In this document: one piece after another, positions 9,159-19,161 of the stretch
How the letters are laid out: every line of letters starts with the position of its first letter
Numbering within the stretch: position 1 is the first letter of the stretch
Assembly (NCBI RefSeq): GCF_000687555.1
Contig: NZ_JHWJ01000021.1
Coordinates: 1-59,728, forward strand
DNA: 59,728 nucleotides
Reading direction: 5' to 3'
From: [Clostridium] aerotolerans DSM 5434
GTDB taxonomy: Bacteria; Bacillota; Clostridia; Lachnospirales; Lachnospiraceae
The notes under the pieces: generated by a model
Database searches by the model: none
The model's input: the letters and a program-made list of their open reading frames with translations, nothing else
What the model was told of the DNA's origin: nothing
Made by a program: the position numbers and the translations under genes

Positions 9159-9875
9159 TTAGTTTTTCTTTTTACCAAGGTAAGCTGCTTTCACTGATTC
9201 ATCAGCCAGAAGCTCTTTACCGGCACCGGATAAGGTGATTCTTCCGGTTTCCAGTACATATCCGATATCAGCCGTGTGAAGGGCCATATTGGCATTCTGT
9301 TCGATTAAAAGTACGGTCACGCCCTTTTTATTGATTTCCTTAATGATGGAGAACAAGTCCTTAACGATAAGAGGTGCAAGTCCAAGGGAAGGTTCATCCA
9401 TCATGAGGATTCTGGGGTGGCTCATTAAGGCTCTTGCGACTGCAAGCATCTGCTGCTCACCGCCGGATAAGGTTCCGGAGAGCTGCCAGCTTCGTTCCTT
9501 TAACCTTGGAAACAGGCTGTAGACCCAGTTGATATCGTCTTCCAGGCTGTCGTTTCTTAAATAAGCCCCGATCTTAATGTTTTCAAGTACGGTCATATCG
9601 GGAAATACATGACGGCCTTCCGGTACAAGAGCAATGCCCTTGGATACCACCTGAGTGGTATCAAGTCCGATGAGCTCTTCTCCATCGAGAGTAATGCTGC
9701 TTCCGGCAGAAGGCTTTACAAGGCCTACAATGGAGCGGAGCGTGGTACTTTTACCGGCGCCGTTGGCACCGATCAGGGTTACAATGCTTTTATCCGGCAC
9801 TTCAAATGAAATGCCCTTAACGGCTTCAATGCCCCCGTAGTTCACTTTTAAATTCTCAATCTTCAGCATCGTCAC
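9159..9875 (-). CDS. livF: Branched-chain amino acid ABC transporter ATP-binding protein LivF
   Basis: LivF is one of the two ATPases that power high-affinity uptake of leucine, isoleucine and valine. The 238-aa product has Walker A GANGAGKST (about residue 35), signature LSGGEQQML, Walker B ILMMDEPSLGLAP and the switch His in LLIEQNA. The LivF type is indicated by GLVPEGRHVF-like ALVPEGRHVFPDMTV. The start lies inside the end of livG (20-nt overlap, or 14 nt if the second Met at 9869 is used). It is the last gene of the operon. Confidence 0.95.
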   Translation of the reverse strand: MTMLKIENLKVNYGGIEAVKGISFEVPDKSIVTLIGANGAGKSTTLRSIVGLVKPSAGSSITLDGEELIGLDTTQVVSKGIALVPEGRHVFPDMTVLENIKIGAYLRNDSLEDDINWVYSLFPRLKERSWQLSGTLSGGEQQMLAVARALMSHPRILMMDEPSLGLAPLIVKDLFSIIKEINKKGVTVLLIEQNANMALHTADIGYVLETGRITLSGAGKELLADESVKAAYLGKKKN

Positions 9876-10722
9876 TCACCCCCAGATATGCTTCAATAAC
9901 CCGTTCGTTATTCTGGATTTCTTCCGGTGTTCCCTGTGCAATCAGTTTTCCAAAATCCAGTACATAGATACGGTCTGAGATCTGCATGACCAGATCCATA
10001 TGGTGTTCAATCATAAAAACAGTCAAATGATAGGTGTCCCGGATCTGTTTGATAAAATCCGTAAGCTCCTGAGTCTCCTGTGGATTCATACCAGCCGCAG
10101 GCTCATCAAGGAGAAGAAACTTCGGCTCGGTAGCCAGAGCTCTTGCGATCTCCAGACGTCTTTGCAGACCATAGGGGAGAGAAGAGGCAATCTCATCCTT
10201 TAAGTGGAGAAGATTCTGCTCCTCCAAAAGTGCGGTGGCCTCTGCACGCATCCGTTCTTCCTCTTTACGGTTTAAACGGAGAGTGGCGGAAAATACATTT
10301 TGTCTGGCCCGCATATGCTTTGCAATAAGAACATTGTCGAATACAGTAAGCTGACCAAATAAACGAATGTTCTGAAAGGTTCTGGCGATTCCCTTCTGGG
10401 TAATCTTATCCGGTGTGTTTCGGATAATGGAAATGGGTCTGGGAGTTACTTCACCTAAGTATGTTTTCTCCGCTTTCCCCTTGGGAGTATTAGAGAGAAT
10501 GGTCTCTCCCATAAAATCCACCTTACCGAAGGTAGGCTCATAGATACCGGTAACACAGTTAAAGGCAGTTGTTTTTCCAGCGCCGTTGGGACCGATGAGT
10601 GCCACGATTTCGCCTTGGTTCACATCAAGAGTCAGTCCGTTGACAGCCACAACGCCGCCAAACTGCATGGTAACATCCTCCATATGGAGGACATTGACTG
10701 GAGTTTTTGCTTCCGCTGACAT
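9856..10722 (-). CDS. livG: Branched-chain amino acid ABC transporter ATP-binding protein LivG
   Basis: LivG is the partner ATPase of LivF. The 288-aa protein carries Walker A GPNGAGKTT (about residue 44), the LivG-specific long insertion before GIARTFQNIRLF, the signature-region LPYGLQRRLEIARAL and Walker B FLLLDEPAAGMNP. The start codon overlaps the livM stop by one base, and the 3' end overlaps livF. Order and overlaps show one operon with livJHM. Confidence 0.95.
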   Translation of the reverse strand: MSAEAKTPVNVLHMEDVTMQFGGVVAVNGLTLDVNQGEIVALIGPNGAGKTTAFNCVTGIYEPTFGKVDFMGETILSNTPKGKAEKTYLGEVTPRPISIIRNTPDKITQKGIARTFQNIRLFGQLTVFDNVLIAKHMRARQNVFSATLRLNRKEEERMRAEATALLEEQNLLHLKDEIASSLPYGLQRRLEIARALATEPKFLLLDEPAAGMNPQETQELTDFIKQIRDTYHLTVFMIEHHMDLVMQISDRIYVLDFGKLIAQGTPEEIQNNERVIEAYLGVSDDAED

Positions 10723-11825
10723 TATATGTTTTCCCCCTTATGTGTTTTATTTTTCCTCTTTAATCTGTCTGGAATGCTGCGGATCAGCCTTCCAAGGCCT
10801 TCCCATGAAAATTCATTGCTTCCCATGATTCCACGGCGGTAGAAGAGCACCACTGCCATAAGAAGAATGGAGAAGATGACCATACGAAAGCCGGAACGGA
10901 ACAGAGGAATGTCAATGCCTCCAATGGTAAGAGGATTGTCAAAGAAACGAAGCCATTCTCTTCCGGCAGTAACTAAAAATGCACCGATAACGCTTCCTGT
11001 AATGCTTCCGATTCCACCAAGCACTACGATAAGAAGAATGTCGTAGGTCAAATTAATGGAGAAGGTCTTAGAATCGATGGAGCGCATGAAAATAGCAAGA
11101 AGACCACCGCCAACTCCTGTAAAGAAGGAGGAAATTACAAAAGCCAGCTGTTTATAACGGAATAAGTTAAGTCCCATAGCCTGAGCAGCCACCTCATCCT
11201 CACGAAGAGCCTTAAATGCACGGCCATAAGAGGAATTGATCAAAAGCACCATAAGGAGGATGCAGAGGGCGCATAAGCCAAAGGCCACAAAAAGGTTTGG
11301 AAAGCCTGGGATATTTTTAAGTCCGTAGGAACCATTGGTAATCTTATTAAGCTGTGGAGCAGAAATTACGGCACGAATGATCTCAGAAAAACCAAGGGTA
11401 GCAATGGCTAAATAATCACTTTTTAAACGAAGCACCGGAATCCCGATTAAGGCAGCAATGGCAGCGGAAAAAACTCCTGCCAGAATGAGTGCCAGCCAGA
11501 AGGGACACTGGATATTTGCAATGGCTGGCGCAATACCGTCTACATAATAAACGCTTGCGCGGTTGTCTACGGGGATTGTAAGAATGGCTACCGTATAAGC
11601 ACCGATTGCCATAAATCCGGCCTGACCCAAGGAAAAGAGTCCGGTAAATCCGGTGAGCAGGTTCATGGAAACAGCTACCACCGCATAGATGGCACTTCGT
11701 TCCAGAATGGAAATCTGATAGCTGTACTGAGCACTGTTAGCCTGTAAAATACCCAGGATTCCAATGACAAATAAAAGGGCGATCAGGGTATAGAGTCTGT
11801 TTTTGGATATTGCTTTTTTCTTCAT
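10722..11825 (-). CDS. livM: Branched-chain amino acid ABC transporter permease LivM
   Basis: LivM is one of two membrane subunits that form the translocation path. From the ATG at 11825 the product is 367 aa with many hydrophobic helices and the conserved SLGQAGFMAIGAYTVA and VLGGIGSITGSVIGAF segments of the family. That start has GAGGTG 8 nt upstream and lies 10 nt after the livH stop, so the longer frame starting at 11861 is less likely. Confidence 0.94.
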   Translation of the reverse strand: MKKKAISKNRLYTLIALLFVIGILGILQANSAQYSYQISILERSAIYAVVAVSMNLLTGFTGLFSLGQAGFMAIGAYTVAILTIPVDNRASVYYVDGIAPAIANIQCPFWLALILAGVFSAAIAALIGIPVLRLKSDYLAIATLGFSEIIRAVISAPQLNKITNGSYGLKNIPGFPNLFVAFGLCALCILLMVLLINSSYGRAFKALREDEVAAQAMGLNLFRYKQLAFVISSFFTGVGGGLLAIFMRSIDSKTFSINLTYDILLIVVLGGIGSITGSVIGAFLVTAGREWLRFFDNPLTIGGIDIPLFRSGFRMVIFSILLMAVVLFYRRGIMGSNEFSWEGLGRLIRSIPDRLKRKNKTHKGENI

Positions 11826-11835
11826 AAATGACACC

Positions 11836-12717
11836 TCACACTTTATCGGTTGTTTTCTCACCGAACAAGCCAGTAGGTTTGATCAGGAGAATGGCAATTA
11901 ACAGAACAAAGGTAAATGCATCGCTGAAGGTGGAATACCCGGTTGCGACCAGGGCAGTTTCTCCAATTCCCAGGATAAAGCCGCCGATGACGGCGCCTGG
12001 AATGCTGCCGATTCCTCCGAATACCGCAGCTACGAAGCACTTTAAGCCCGGCAGTGAGCCGGAGAATGGAAACACGGTCATACGGTCTGTAAAATAGAGG
12101 ATAGAGCCGACAGCAGCTAAAAGAGAACCGATTGCAAAGGTAAAGGTAATGATCCGATTAATCTTGATTCCCATTAAAGAGGCAGTATCGTAATCCTTTG
12201 CCACTGCACGCATCGCCATACCGATCTTTGTTTTGTTGATCAGGACCATAAGAACATACACAATAATGAGAGTCAGTACCGGTGTTAAGAAGGTAACGAA
12301 GGAAGCAGAAAGCCCCCCGATCTGATAAATCTTCTTTAAGACCGGAAGCTCAGGATATCCCTTTGGAAGGGCAGTAAATAAGTATGTAGCAAGATTTTGC
12401 AGGAGGTAGGAAACACCGATGGCCGATATCATAACAGACATTCTTGGAGCGGAGCGAAGGGGGCGGTAAGCGACCCGTTCAATGGATACGCCAAGAACAA
12501 CGGTGATGAAGAGAACCAGAGGAATGGAAATGAACCATGGAAAACTTGCCATGGCAAATATCATGAAATAGCCTGCCATCATAAAAATATCGCCATGAGC
12601 GAAGTTTATGAGGCGAAGGATTCCGTAAACCAGCGTATAGCCAATGGCTATGAGGGCATATGCACCGCCAAGGGAAATACCGGTCAGGCACTGCTGTAAA
12701 AAGGTTGAAAGACTCAT
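11836..12717 (-). CDS. livH: Branched-chain amino acid ABC transporter permease LivH
   Basis: LivH is the second membrane subunit. The 293-aa protein has about eight hydrophobic segments, the family start GISLGGAYALIAIGYTLVYG and RLINFAHGDIFM, and FGGIGSIPGAVIGGF near the end. TAGGAGG lies 12 nt upstream of the ATG. A stable hairpin at 12777-12804 separates it from livJ. Confidence 0.95.
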   Translation of the reverse strand: MSLSTFLQQCLTGISLGGAYALIAIGYTLVYGILRLINFAHGDIFMMAGYFMIFAMASFPWFISIPLVLFITVVLGVSIERVAYRPLRSAPRMSVMISAIGVSYLLQNLATYLFTALPKGYPELPVLKKIYQIGGLSASFVTFLTPVLTLIIVYVLMVLINKTKIGMAMRAVAKDYDTASLMGIKINRIITFTFAIGSLLAAVGSILYFTDRMTVFPFSGSLPGLKCFVAAVFGGIGSIPGAVIGGFILGIGETALVATGYSTFSDAFTFVLLIAILLIKPTGLFGEKTTDKV

Positions 12718-12776
12718 GTGGCGAAAGGCCTCCTATCTGTGAAGTATGTGGAAAAAGTACCCGTTACAAATGGAAC

Positions 12777-12804
12777 GAGTGGGGAAGGAAATGCGTCCCC
12801 ACTC
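12777..12804 (-). other. Intercistronic hairpin between livJ and livH
   Basis: A perfect 9-bp G+C-rich stem (GAGTGGGGA / TCCCCACTC) with a 10-nt loop lies between the binding-protein gene and the permease genes. No T-run follows on the minus strand. It likely protects the livJ message from 3' decay or causes partial termination, giving more binding protein than permease. This role is an inference from similar operons. Confidence 0.6.
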
Positions 12805-12839
12805 ATCCGGTGATGTTTGCATCATTGCGATGTAAGTTA

Positions 12840-14021
12840 TTATTTTACGGTAGTTGTTGTCAGGAATTTGAACTTTCCGTTCTCAACGGTCTTAATAAAT
12901 GCCATATCCTTTTTTGCATCTCCGTTTTCGTCAAAGGAGATATTACCGGTAACGCCTTCAATGGATACTCCCTTTAAAGCGTCTTTAATCTTTTCACCAT
13001 CGGTGGAACCAGCGGTTTCAATTGCCTTTAATGCGCTTAAGTAAGCGTCATAGCCAAGAGCAGATACGGCTGGAATGATCTCATCCTGCTTGTTTTCCTT
13101 TAAGTAGGTTTTGAAACCAGAGATAAAGGAAGCTGCTTCGTCGTTGGCAGGCTCTGCTTCATCAAAGAAAGTAGAAAGAACGATTCCGTCTGCGGAGGTT
13201 CCTGCATTCTCAATGACAGTTGAGTTCTCCCAGGTATCACCAGCAGCAATGGTAGCAGTGATTCCAAGCTCACGGGCCTGCTTAATGATGAGAGGAGCCG
13301 TTGTAATGGAAGAAGGTGCAAAGATAATGTCAGGATTCTGTGCCTTGATGTTTGTAAGGATAGCCTTAAAGTCTGTCTGGTTTGTCTGGAACTGTTCTTC
13401 ACTTACCACAGTACCGCCAAGCTTCGTAAAGGAGGTCTTAAAGAAAGAACCAAGTCCGGAAGAGTAATCATCTCCAAGCTGTGTGATAACGGCTGCCTTC
13501 TTTGCTCCATTGTCATTGGCATAGTTTGCCATAACAGTTCCCTGGAAGGGATCTAAGAAGCATACACGGAAGTAATAGTCATTTCCCTGGGTAACCTGAG
13601 GGTTCGTACAGGAAGCGCCGATCGCCGGAATCTTGGCATCTGCAAAAATCTGTCCGGCCGCAATGGAAACACCGGAACCATAGCTTCCGATCACTGCAGA
13701 AACCTTCTCACTTACAAGCTTCTGAGCTGCATTAACAGCTTCTGTTTTATCGGATTTATTATCTACTTCTACTAATACTACTTTATAGTCCTCTCCGCCG
13801 ATCTTCACGGTTGGGTGAGTTTGGTTGGCGTAACGAACGCCTAAGACTTCCTGGAAGCCGCCGCCGCCGTTTTCTCCGGTGGTTGGCTCAAATACACCAA
13901 TTTTTACAACCTTTTCGCCGCTGTTTGAAGATCCTGAGGAACCTGAGCTGCTGCAGCCGGCAACGAGAGAAGCACTTAAGCAAGCAGCAAGAGTAAGAGC
14001 AAAAACTTTTTTCAATTTCAT
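12840..14021 (-). CDS. livJ: Branched-chain amino acid ABC transporter substrate-binding lipoprotein
   Basis: This is the extracytoplasmic receptor of the transporter, anchored as a lipoprotein. The 393-aa precursor has a signal peptide with lipobox LVAGC (Cys near residue 23), then a Ser/Gly-rich tether and the periplasmic-binding type 1 fold (KIGVFEPTTGENGGGG, VSAVIGSYGSGVSIA, FFKTSFTKLGG). It is first in the livJHMGF operon with AGGAGG upstream. Ligand class follows from the LivHMGF neighbours; the exact amino acid is not determined. Confidence 0.93.
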   Translation of the reverse strand: MKLKKVFALTLAACLSASLVAGCSSSGSSGSSNSGEKVVKIGVFEPTTGENGGGGFQEVLGVRYANQTHPTVKIGGEDYKVVLVEVDNKSDKTEAVNAAQKLVSEKVSAVIGSYGSGVSIAAGQIFADAKIPAIGASCTNPQVTQGNDYYFRVCFLDPFQGTVMANYANDNGAKKAAVITQLGDDYSSGLGSFFKTSFTKLGGTVVSEEQFQTNQTDFKAILTNIKAQNPDIIFAPSSITTAPLIIKQARELGITATIAAGDTWENSTVIENAGTSADGIVLSTFFDEAEPANDEAASFISGFKTYLKENKQDEIIPAVSALGYDAYLSALKAIETAGSTDGEKIKDALKGVSIEGVTGNISFDENGDAKKDMAFIKTVENGKFKFLTTTTVK

Positions 14022-14171
14022 AAAACATATCCTCCTTATTGTGTATCTCCTGTGAGTACAACTGTCTTCCCTGCGGACACACGTTGCATATTATTATAGC
14101 AGAAGATGAGAAAAGTGCAAGAAAAAATTAAAAGAAAATAATAATTTAAAGTAAATTCCTATTTTCGCAAA

Positions 14172-14212
14172 ATAAAAATGGAGCCAGATTCTTAGAAAGA
14201 ACCTGAACTCCA
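14172..14212 (-). terminator. Intrinsic terminator of pyrG
   Basis: A stem of about 14 bp with small mismatches (14180-14211) lies 14 nt after the pyrG stop and runs into a T-rich tract (ATTTTTATTTT) on the minus strand. The rest of 14022-14171 presumably holds the livJ promoter. Confidence 0.8.
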
Positions 14213-14225
14213 TCGTTCGGTGTCA

Positions 14226-15830
14226 TTATTTTTTATTTTCAACTGCTGCCTTGATGAAATCACGGAACAGCGGGTGAGGTCTGTTTGGTCTTGACTTAAA
14301 CTCCGGATGGGCCTGTGTTGCGACAAACCAGGGGTGTGCCGGGATTTCTACCATCTCAACGATCCGTCCGTCTGGAGAGATACCGGAAAGCTTCATTCCA
14401 GCCTTCGTTAATTCCTCACGGTAATGGTTATTTACCTCATAACGGTGCCTGTGGCGTTCGTGAATCAGTTCTTCTCCATATACCTCATAGGATTTGGAAG
14501 ACTTGTCCAGAACACAAGGATAAGAACCAAGGCGAAGAGTTCCGCCAATATCCTCGACATCATTTTGGTCTGGCATTAAATGAATCACAGGATGAGTGGT
14601 ATCCATATCAAGCTCTGAAGTATGGGCATCGGCAAAACCGACTACATTACGGGCAAATTCCACGATGGCCATCTGCATGCCAAGGCAAATGCCAAGGAAT
14701 GGAATGTTATGTTCGCGGGCATATTGTATGGAAGAAATCTTTCCTTCGATTCCACGGCTACCAAAGCCTCCCGGAACAAGAATACCATTGACATCGCTGA
14801 ATAATTCATCTGCATTCTCGTTGGTAACGAGTTCAGAATCTACCCATTTAATGGTAACGTCGGCACGGTTATATACGCCGCCGTGTTTTAATGCCTCGAC
14901 AACGGAAATATAAGCGTCATGGAGCTGAATGTATTTGCCTACTAATGCAATGGTCACTTCCTTTTCCGGATGCTTCCAGTTATCAATCATGGCAGCCCAT
15001 TCTGTTAAATCAGGAGTAGGACATGGGAGCTTTAAACATTCGCATGCGACCTGAGCCAGATGTTCTTCTTCCATAACAAGGGGAAGTTCATATAATACCT
15101 CAACATCCAGGTTCTGGATTACGTGAGTCTTGGGGACATTACAGAATTGTGCGATTTTGCTTCGGATTCCGTCATCAAGGGGCTGTTCGGAACGGCATAC
15201 GATGATGTCGGGCTGGATACCCATTCCCTGTAAATCTTTTACACTGGCCTGGGTCGGTTTGGTTTTTAGTTCTTCGGAAACTTTCAGATATGGAACCAGG
15301 GTCACGTGGATTAGCATTGCATTCTCGCGGCCTACTTCATGTTGGAATTGGCGGATCGCCTCTAAGAAAGGCTGGCTTTCGATGTCGCCTACTGTTCCGC
15401 CTACTTCTATGATAGCAATTTCTGTTTCGGAGGAATTGTGGTTGTGGTGGAAACGGCTTTTTATTTCGTCGGTAATATGAGGGATAACCTGTACGGTGCC
15501 TCCCCCGAAGTCGCCCCGTCGTTCACGGGTCAATACGGTCCAATAAACCTTTCCAGTTGTAACGTTGGAATTCTTGGTCAGGCTCTCATCGATAAAACGT
15601 TCGTAGTGGCCAAGATCTAAATCTGTTTCTACTCCATCTTCTGTCACGAAAACCTCTCCATGCTGAACGGGATTCATGGTACCTGGATCAATATTAATAT
15701 AAGGATCGAATTTCTGCATGGTGACTTTATAGCCCCGGGCTTTTAACAGTCGACCAAGCGATGCTGCGGTAATACCTTTGCCAAGTCCGGACACAACGCC
15801 TCCGGTGACAAATACGTATTTCACTGACAT
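14226..15830 (-). CDS. pyrG: CTP synthase (glutamine hydrolysing)
   Basis: PyrG makes CTP from UTP, ATP and glutamine. The 534-aa protein has the N-terminal synthase domain ([45 protein letters not shown]) and a C-terminal class I glutamine amidotransferase domain with the nucleophile Cys in LGICLGMQ and a C-terminal His-Pro-Glu (AHPEFKSRP). GGAGG lies upstream of the start. It is a single gene closed by its own terminator. The GGGC start-site leader known for Bacillus pyrG reiterative attenuation is not evident. Confidence 0.97.
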   Translation of the reverse strand: MSVKYVFVTGGVVSGLGKGITAASLGRLLKARGYKVTMQKFDPYINIDPGTMNPVQHGEVFVTEDGVETDLDLGHYERFIDESLTKNSNVTTGKVYWTVLTRERRGDFGGGTVQVIPHITDEIKSRFHHNHNSSETEIAIIEVGGTVGDIESQPFLEAIRQFQHEVGRENAMLIHVTLVPYLKVSEELKTKPTQASVKDLQGMGIQPDIIVCRSEQPLDDGIRSKIAQFCNVPKTHVIQNLDVEVLYELPLVMEEEHLAQVACECLKLPCPTPDLTEWAAMIDNWKHPEKEVTIALVGKYIQLHDAYISVVEALKHGGVYNRADVTIKWVDSELVTNENADELFSDVNGILVPGGFGSRGIEGKISSIQYAREHNIPFLGICLGMQMAIVEFARNVVGFADAHTSELDMDTTHPVIHLMPDQNDVEDIGGTLRLGSYPCVLDKSSKSYEVYGEELIHERHRHRYEVNNHYREELTKAGMKLSGISPDGRIVEMVEIPAHPWFVATQAHPEFKSRPNRPHPLFRDFIKAAVENKK

Positions 15831-16157
15831 AACAGTGTAACCTCCTTCTGTGGTGATGGTATGGGGATGTTTTCAAAAAAACGATTATACACCTATTCAA
15901 AAAAAAAATCCAGAGCCAAACATAAAAAACTAAAATAATTAAGTGGAAATTTTTTGGGTGGATTATATTTATATGGAAGTGGTTGGAATTTCTTCTATAT
16001 ATTATGGCGTTTGTTTTTCATTTTTATAGAAAAAGAAAAATGGGGGAAAATAGGATGGAAAAGGCTAAAAAACACCATACTATAATAACCGCTTATTAAT
16101 GATAATTAAGCCCGCTTATGGTGAAAAGAAATAGTGTAAAAAATGACATTTTTCTTA
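15831..16157. other. Intergenic region between divergent pyrG and BMP lipoprotein genes
   Basis: This holds the pyrG promoter on the minus strand (a TATAAT at 15884-15889, without a convincing -35) and A+T-rich sequence before the + strand promoter. I see no open frame with a ribosome binding site, no riboswitch fold I recognise, and no repeat. Confidence 0.5.
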
Positions 16158-16185
16158 TTGACAAGCCTTAAAACGATGTTATACT
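16158..16185 (+). promoter_or_regulatory. Sigma-A-type promoter of the BMP/nucleoside transporter operon
   Basis: TTGACA (16158-16163), a 16-bp spacer and TATACT (16180-16185) form a near-consensus promoter about 70 bp upstream of the lipoprotein start. Confidence 0.75.
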
Positions 16186-16255
16186 GGGTAATGTAAATTT
16201 TGCAATTTATTGAGGTTAACAACACCAAAGCGCACACGTTTGAGGAGGATTAGTT

Positions 16256-17515
16256 ATGAAATCAAAGAAGTTGGTTGGTCTGGCTCTGGCAGGACTTATG
16301 GCTCTGTCATTAACCGCCTGCGGTAACTCCGGTTCCCCATCCGCTACAGCTACAACAAAAGCAGAAGGTCAGGCAACAGAGGCTGGCAAAACAGAAGCTG
16401 CTGACCCAAAAGGCGGAGTCGCCAAAGAGGATTTAAAGGTAGGATTTATTTACATCGGCGATGAGAACGAGAGCTACACAGCCGCTCATTACAATGGTGC
16501 CCTGGATATGAAGAAAGCCCTTGGCTTATCCGATGACCAGATCATTGTAAAGTGGAACGTTCCAGAAGACGAGAGTGCAAAAGATGCAGCTATGGATCTT
16601 GCTGATCAGGGCTGCAACATTATTTTTGCCAACAGCTTTGGTTACGAATCCTATATTATAGAAGCTGCAAAAGAATATCCAGATGTTCAGTTCTGTCATG
16701 CAACCGGATATCAGGCAAAAACAAGCGGCTTAAGCAATATGCATAATTATTTTACTAACGTATATGAATCCCGTTATGTATCCGGTATCGTGGCTGGACT
16801 TAAGTTAAACCAGATGATTCAGGATGGAAAAGTAAAAGAAGACGCAGTAAAGATCGGTTATGTAGGCGCATATCCATACGCAGAGGTAATCAGCGGATAT
16901 ACTTCCTTCTTCCTCGGCGTGCGTTCTGTATGTCCGCAGGCTACTATGGAAGTGAAGTATACCAACAGCTGGGGAAGCTTTGATCTGGAAAAAGAAGCAG
17001 CAGATGCTTTGATTTCCAATGGCTGTGTATTAATCAGCCAGCATGCAGATACCACTGGCGCTCCTGTTGCTTGTGAGGCAGCCGGCGTTCCGGACGTAGG
17101 CTATAACATCTCCATGCTTGCAACGGCTCCTAAGACTGCACTTACTTCAGCCTCCATCAACTGGGCTCCATATGTGACCTATGCAGTACAGAGTGTGATT
17201 GACGGCAAGGCCATTGACACAGACTGGTGCCAGGGCTACAAGGACGGAGCTGTTTCCATTACCGAACTGAATAAGGATGCAGTGGCTCCTGGAACAGAAG
17301 AGAAGGTAAAAGAAGCAGAAGATGCCATTAAGGCAGGAACCCTTCACGTATTTGATACTTCTACTTTTACAGTAGGCGGCAAAAAGCTTGAAACCTATAA
17401 AAAGGATGGAAGTGACGTGGAATACGTATCCAATGGATATTTCCATGAGTCTGAATTCGGTTCTGCACCGGCATTTGATATCTTAATTGATGGCATTACT
17501 ACCATTGATAAATAA
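16256..17515 (+). CDS. BMP-family substrate-binding lipoprotein (nucleoside type)
   Basis: BMP/PnrA-family lipoproteins bind purine nucleosides and hand them to an ABC transporter. The 419-aa precursor has a signal peptide with lipobox LTACG (Cys near residue 22), an Ala/Thr-rich tether, and the BMP fold: KVGFIYIGDENESYTAAH, the YESRYVSGIVAGL region and the KIGYVGAYPYAEVISGY motif. AGGAGG precedes the ATG. An intrinsic terminator follows, then three ABC transporter genes of the nupOPQ (yufOPQ) type. Guanosine or another purine nucleoside is the likely ligand by family, not proven here. Confidence 0.88.
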   Translation: MKSKKLVGLALAGLMALSLTACGNSGSPSATATTKAEGQATEAGKTEAADPKGGVAKEDLKVGFIYIGDENESYTAAHYNGALDMKKALGLSDDQIIVKWNVPEDESAKDAAMDLADQGCNIIFANSFGYESYIIEAAKEYPDVQFCHATGYQAKTSGLSNMHNYFTNVYESRYVSGIVAGLKLNQMIQDGKVKEDAVKIGYVGAYPYAEVISGYTSFFLGVRSVCPQATMEVKYTNSWGSFDLEKEAADALISNGCVLISQHADTTGAPVACEAAGVPDVGYNISMLATAPKTALTSASINWAPYVTYAVQSVIDGKAIDTDWCQGYKDGAVSITELNKDAVAPGTEEKVKEAEDAIKAGTLHVFDTSTFTVGGKKLETYKKDGSDVEYVSNGYFHESEFGSAPAFDILIDGITTIDK

Positions 17516-17545
17516 ATGCTCAGACGGAAATGAGTCAGGCTTAAA

Positions 17546-17576
17546 AGCGGCGCCAGATATTTTGGCCCCGCTTTTT
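17546..17576 (+). terminator. Partial terminator between binding protein and ATPase genes
   Basis: A 9-bp stem with one mismatch (AGCGG-C-GCCA / TGGC-C-CCGCT) is followed directly by TTTTT. It lies inside the operon, so it probably lets the lipoprotein gene be expressed more than the transporter genes. Confidence 0.75.
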
Positions 17577-17631
17577 GCTATTAAAGAATGGAATGGGAAA
17601 AGCAGGAAAAAACGAAACGGAGGATGTCCCG

Positions 17632-19161
17632 GTGAACGATAATTATGCCATTGAACTGAAAAATATCACCAAACGGTTTGGCAAGGTAACTGCCAACGAC
17701 AAAGTCTGCCTGTCTGTAAAGAGAGGAGAAATACTTTCGATTCTGGGGGAAAACGGAAGCGGCAAAACAACACTTATGAATATGATTTCCGGAATCTATT
17801 ACCCTGATGAAGGGCAGATTGCGGTGAATGGAAAAGAGGTATCCATACGGTCTCCCAAGGATTCCTTTGATTTAGGAATTGGTATGATTCACCAGCACTT
17901 TAAGCTGGTCGAGGTGTTTACCGCAGCGGAAAACATCATTTTAGGCCTTCCGGGCCAGGAGCTTCTTGACCGGAAAGCAGTCAGCGATAAGATCAACAGC
18001 CTGACCGCCAAATACGGATTTGATTTAGACCCTGACCAGAAGATTTACACCATGTCAGTGTCCCAGAAGCAGACCGTAGAGATCGTTAAGCTGTTATACC
18101 GAGGCGTGGACATCCTTATATTAGATGAGCCTACGGCAGTACTTACCCCTCAGGAAGCGGACCGTCTCTTTGCAGTACTCCGCAACATGAGAAAAGCAGG
18201 TCATTCCATTATCATCATCACCCATAAGCTCAATGAAGTACTTACCTTGTCTGACCGGGTATCGGTTCTTAGAAAGGGCCAGTATATCGGCACCATCGAG
18301 ACAAAAGAGGCGACAGAAGAATCCCTGACCGAAATGATGGTAGGAAAGAAAGTCAGCTTGAACATAGAACGTCCGGATCCCGTTTCCCCGGAAAAGAGAC
18401 TGGAAATACATGGGCTTACCTGTGTAAGCAAGGAAGGAATCACTACGCTTGAAAACGCCACCTTTGTCGCTAACAGTGGAGAGATTCTTGGAATAGCAGG
18501 CGTTGCAGGAAGCGGACAGAGAGAGCTTTTAGAGGCTATTGCAGGACTGATTCCAACCACCAGAGGTTCTGCCCTTTATTACCCTCCGGAAGGCGGAGAA
18601 AAGGAACTGACCGTTATGAGCGCAGCCGATATTGCAAAGGCTGGAGTCCGGCTTTCCTTTGTTCCGGAAGACCGTCTTGGTATGGGACTTGTTGGTACCA
18701 TGGATTTAACAGATAACATCATGCTTCGAAGCTATAAAAAAGGCCGTTCCTTTTTTGCAGACCGAAGATCCCCTAAGGCACTGGCAGAAAAGCTGATTCA
18801 TGAGCTTGGAATCGCCACACCGGGAACCTCAATACCAGTACGAAAGCTGTCAGGCGGTAATGTTCAGAAGGTTTTAGTTGGACGTGAGATCGCATCTGCA
18901 CCATCTGTACTTTTAGTGGCTTATCCGGTTCGCGGACTTGATATTCATTCCTCCCACACCATCTACAACCTGCTCAATGAGCAGAAAAAGAAAGGGACCG
19001 CTGTCATCTGCGTTGGTGAGGACCTGGATGTGCTCATGGAATTATGTGACAGCATCCTAGTTATGTGTGGCGGAACCATAAGCGGTATCGTTGACGGCAG
19101 AACTGCCACAAAAGAAGAAATCGGAAAGCTGATGATGAAAACAGGAGGAAATCAGGAATGA
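17632..19161 (+). CDS. Nucleoside-type ABC transporter ATP-binding protein (two ATPase domains)
   Basis: This 509-aa protein supplies both nucleotide-binding domains of a carbohydrate/nucleoside ABC importer (YufO/NupO type). The first half has Walker A GENGSGKTT, the signature position as VSQKQTVEI and Walker B ILILDEPTAVL. The second half has a degenerate P-loop (GVAGSGQREL), LSGGNVQKVL and VAYPVRGLD, as is normal for this family. GTG 17632 is chosen as start because CGGAGGA lies 8 nt upstream; an earlier TTG or ATG has none. The stop overlaps the next gene start by 4 nt. Confidence 0.9.
   Translation: MNDNYAIELKNITKRFGKVTANDKVCLSVKRGEILSILGENGSGKTTLMNMISGIYYPDEGQIAVNGKEVSIRSPKDSFDLGIGMIHQHFKLVEVFTAAENIILGLPGQELLDRKAVSDKINSLTAKYGFDLDPDQKIYTMSVSQKQTVEIVKLLYRGVDILILDEPTAVLTPQEADRLFAVLRNMRKAGHSIIIITHKLNEVLTLSDRVSVLRKGQYIGTIETKEATEESLTEMMVGKKVSLNIERPDPVSPEKRLEIHGLTCVSKEGITTLENATFVANSGEILGIAGVAGSGQRELLEAIAGLIPTTRGSALYYPPEGGEKELTVMSAADIAKAGVRLSFVPEDRLGMGLVGTMDLTDNIMLRSYKKGRSFFADRRSPKALAEKLIHELGIATPGTSIPVRKLSGGNVQKVLVGREIASAPSVLLVAYPVRGLDIHSSHTIYNLLNEQKKKGTAVICVGEDLDVLMELCDSILVMCGGTISGIVDGRTATKEEIGKLMMKTGGNQE

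Noticed and set aside
15831-16255. Purine riboswitch before the nucleoside transporter
   Set aside because: The promoter at 16158-16185 leaves about 65 nt and no conserved aptamer core is visible.
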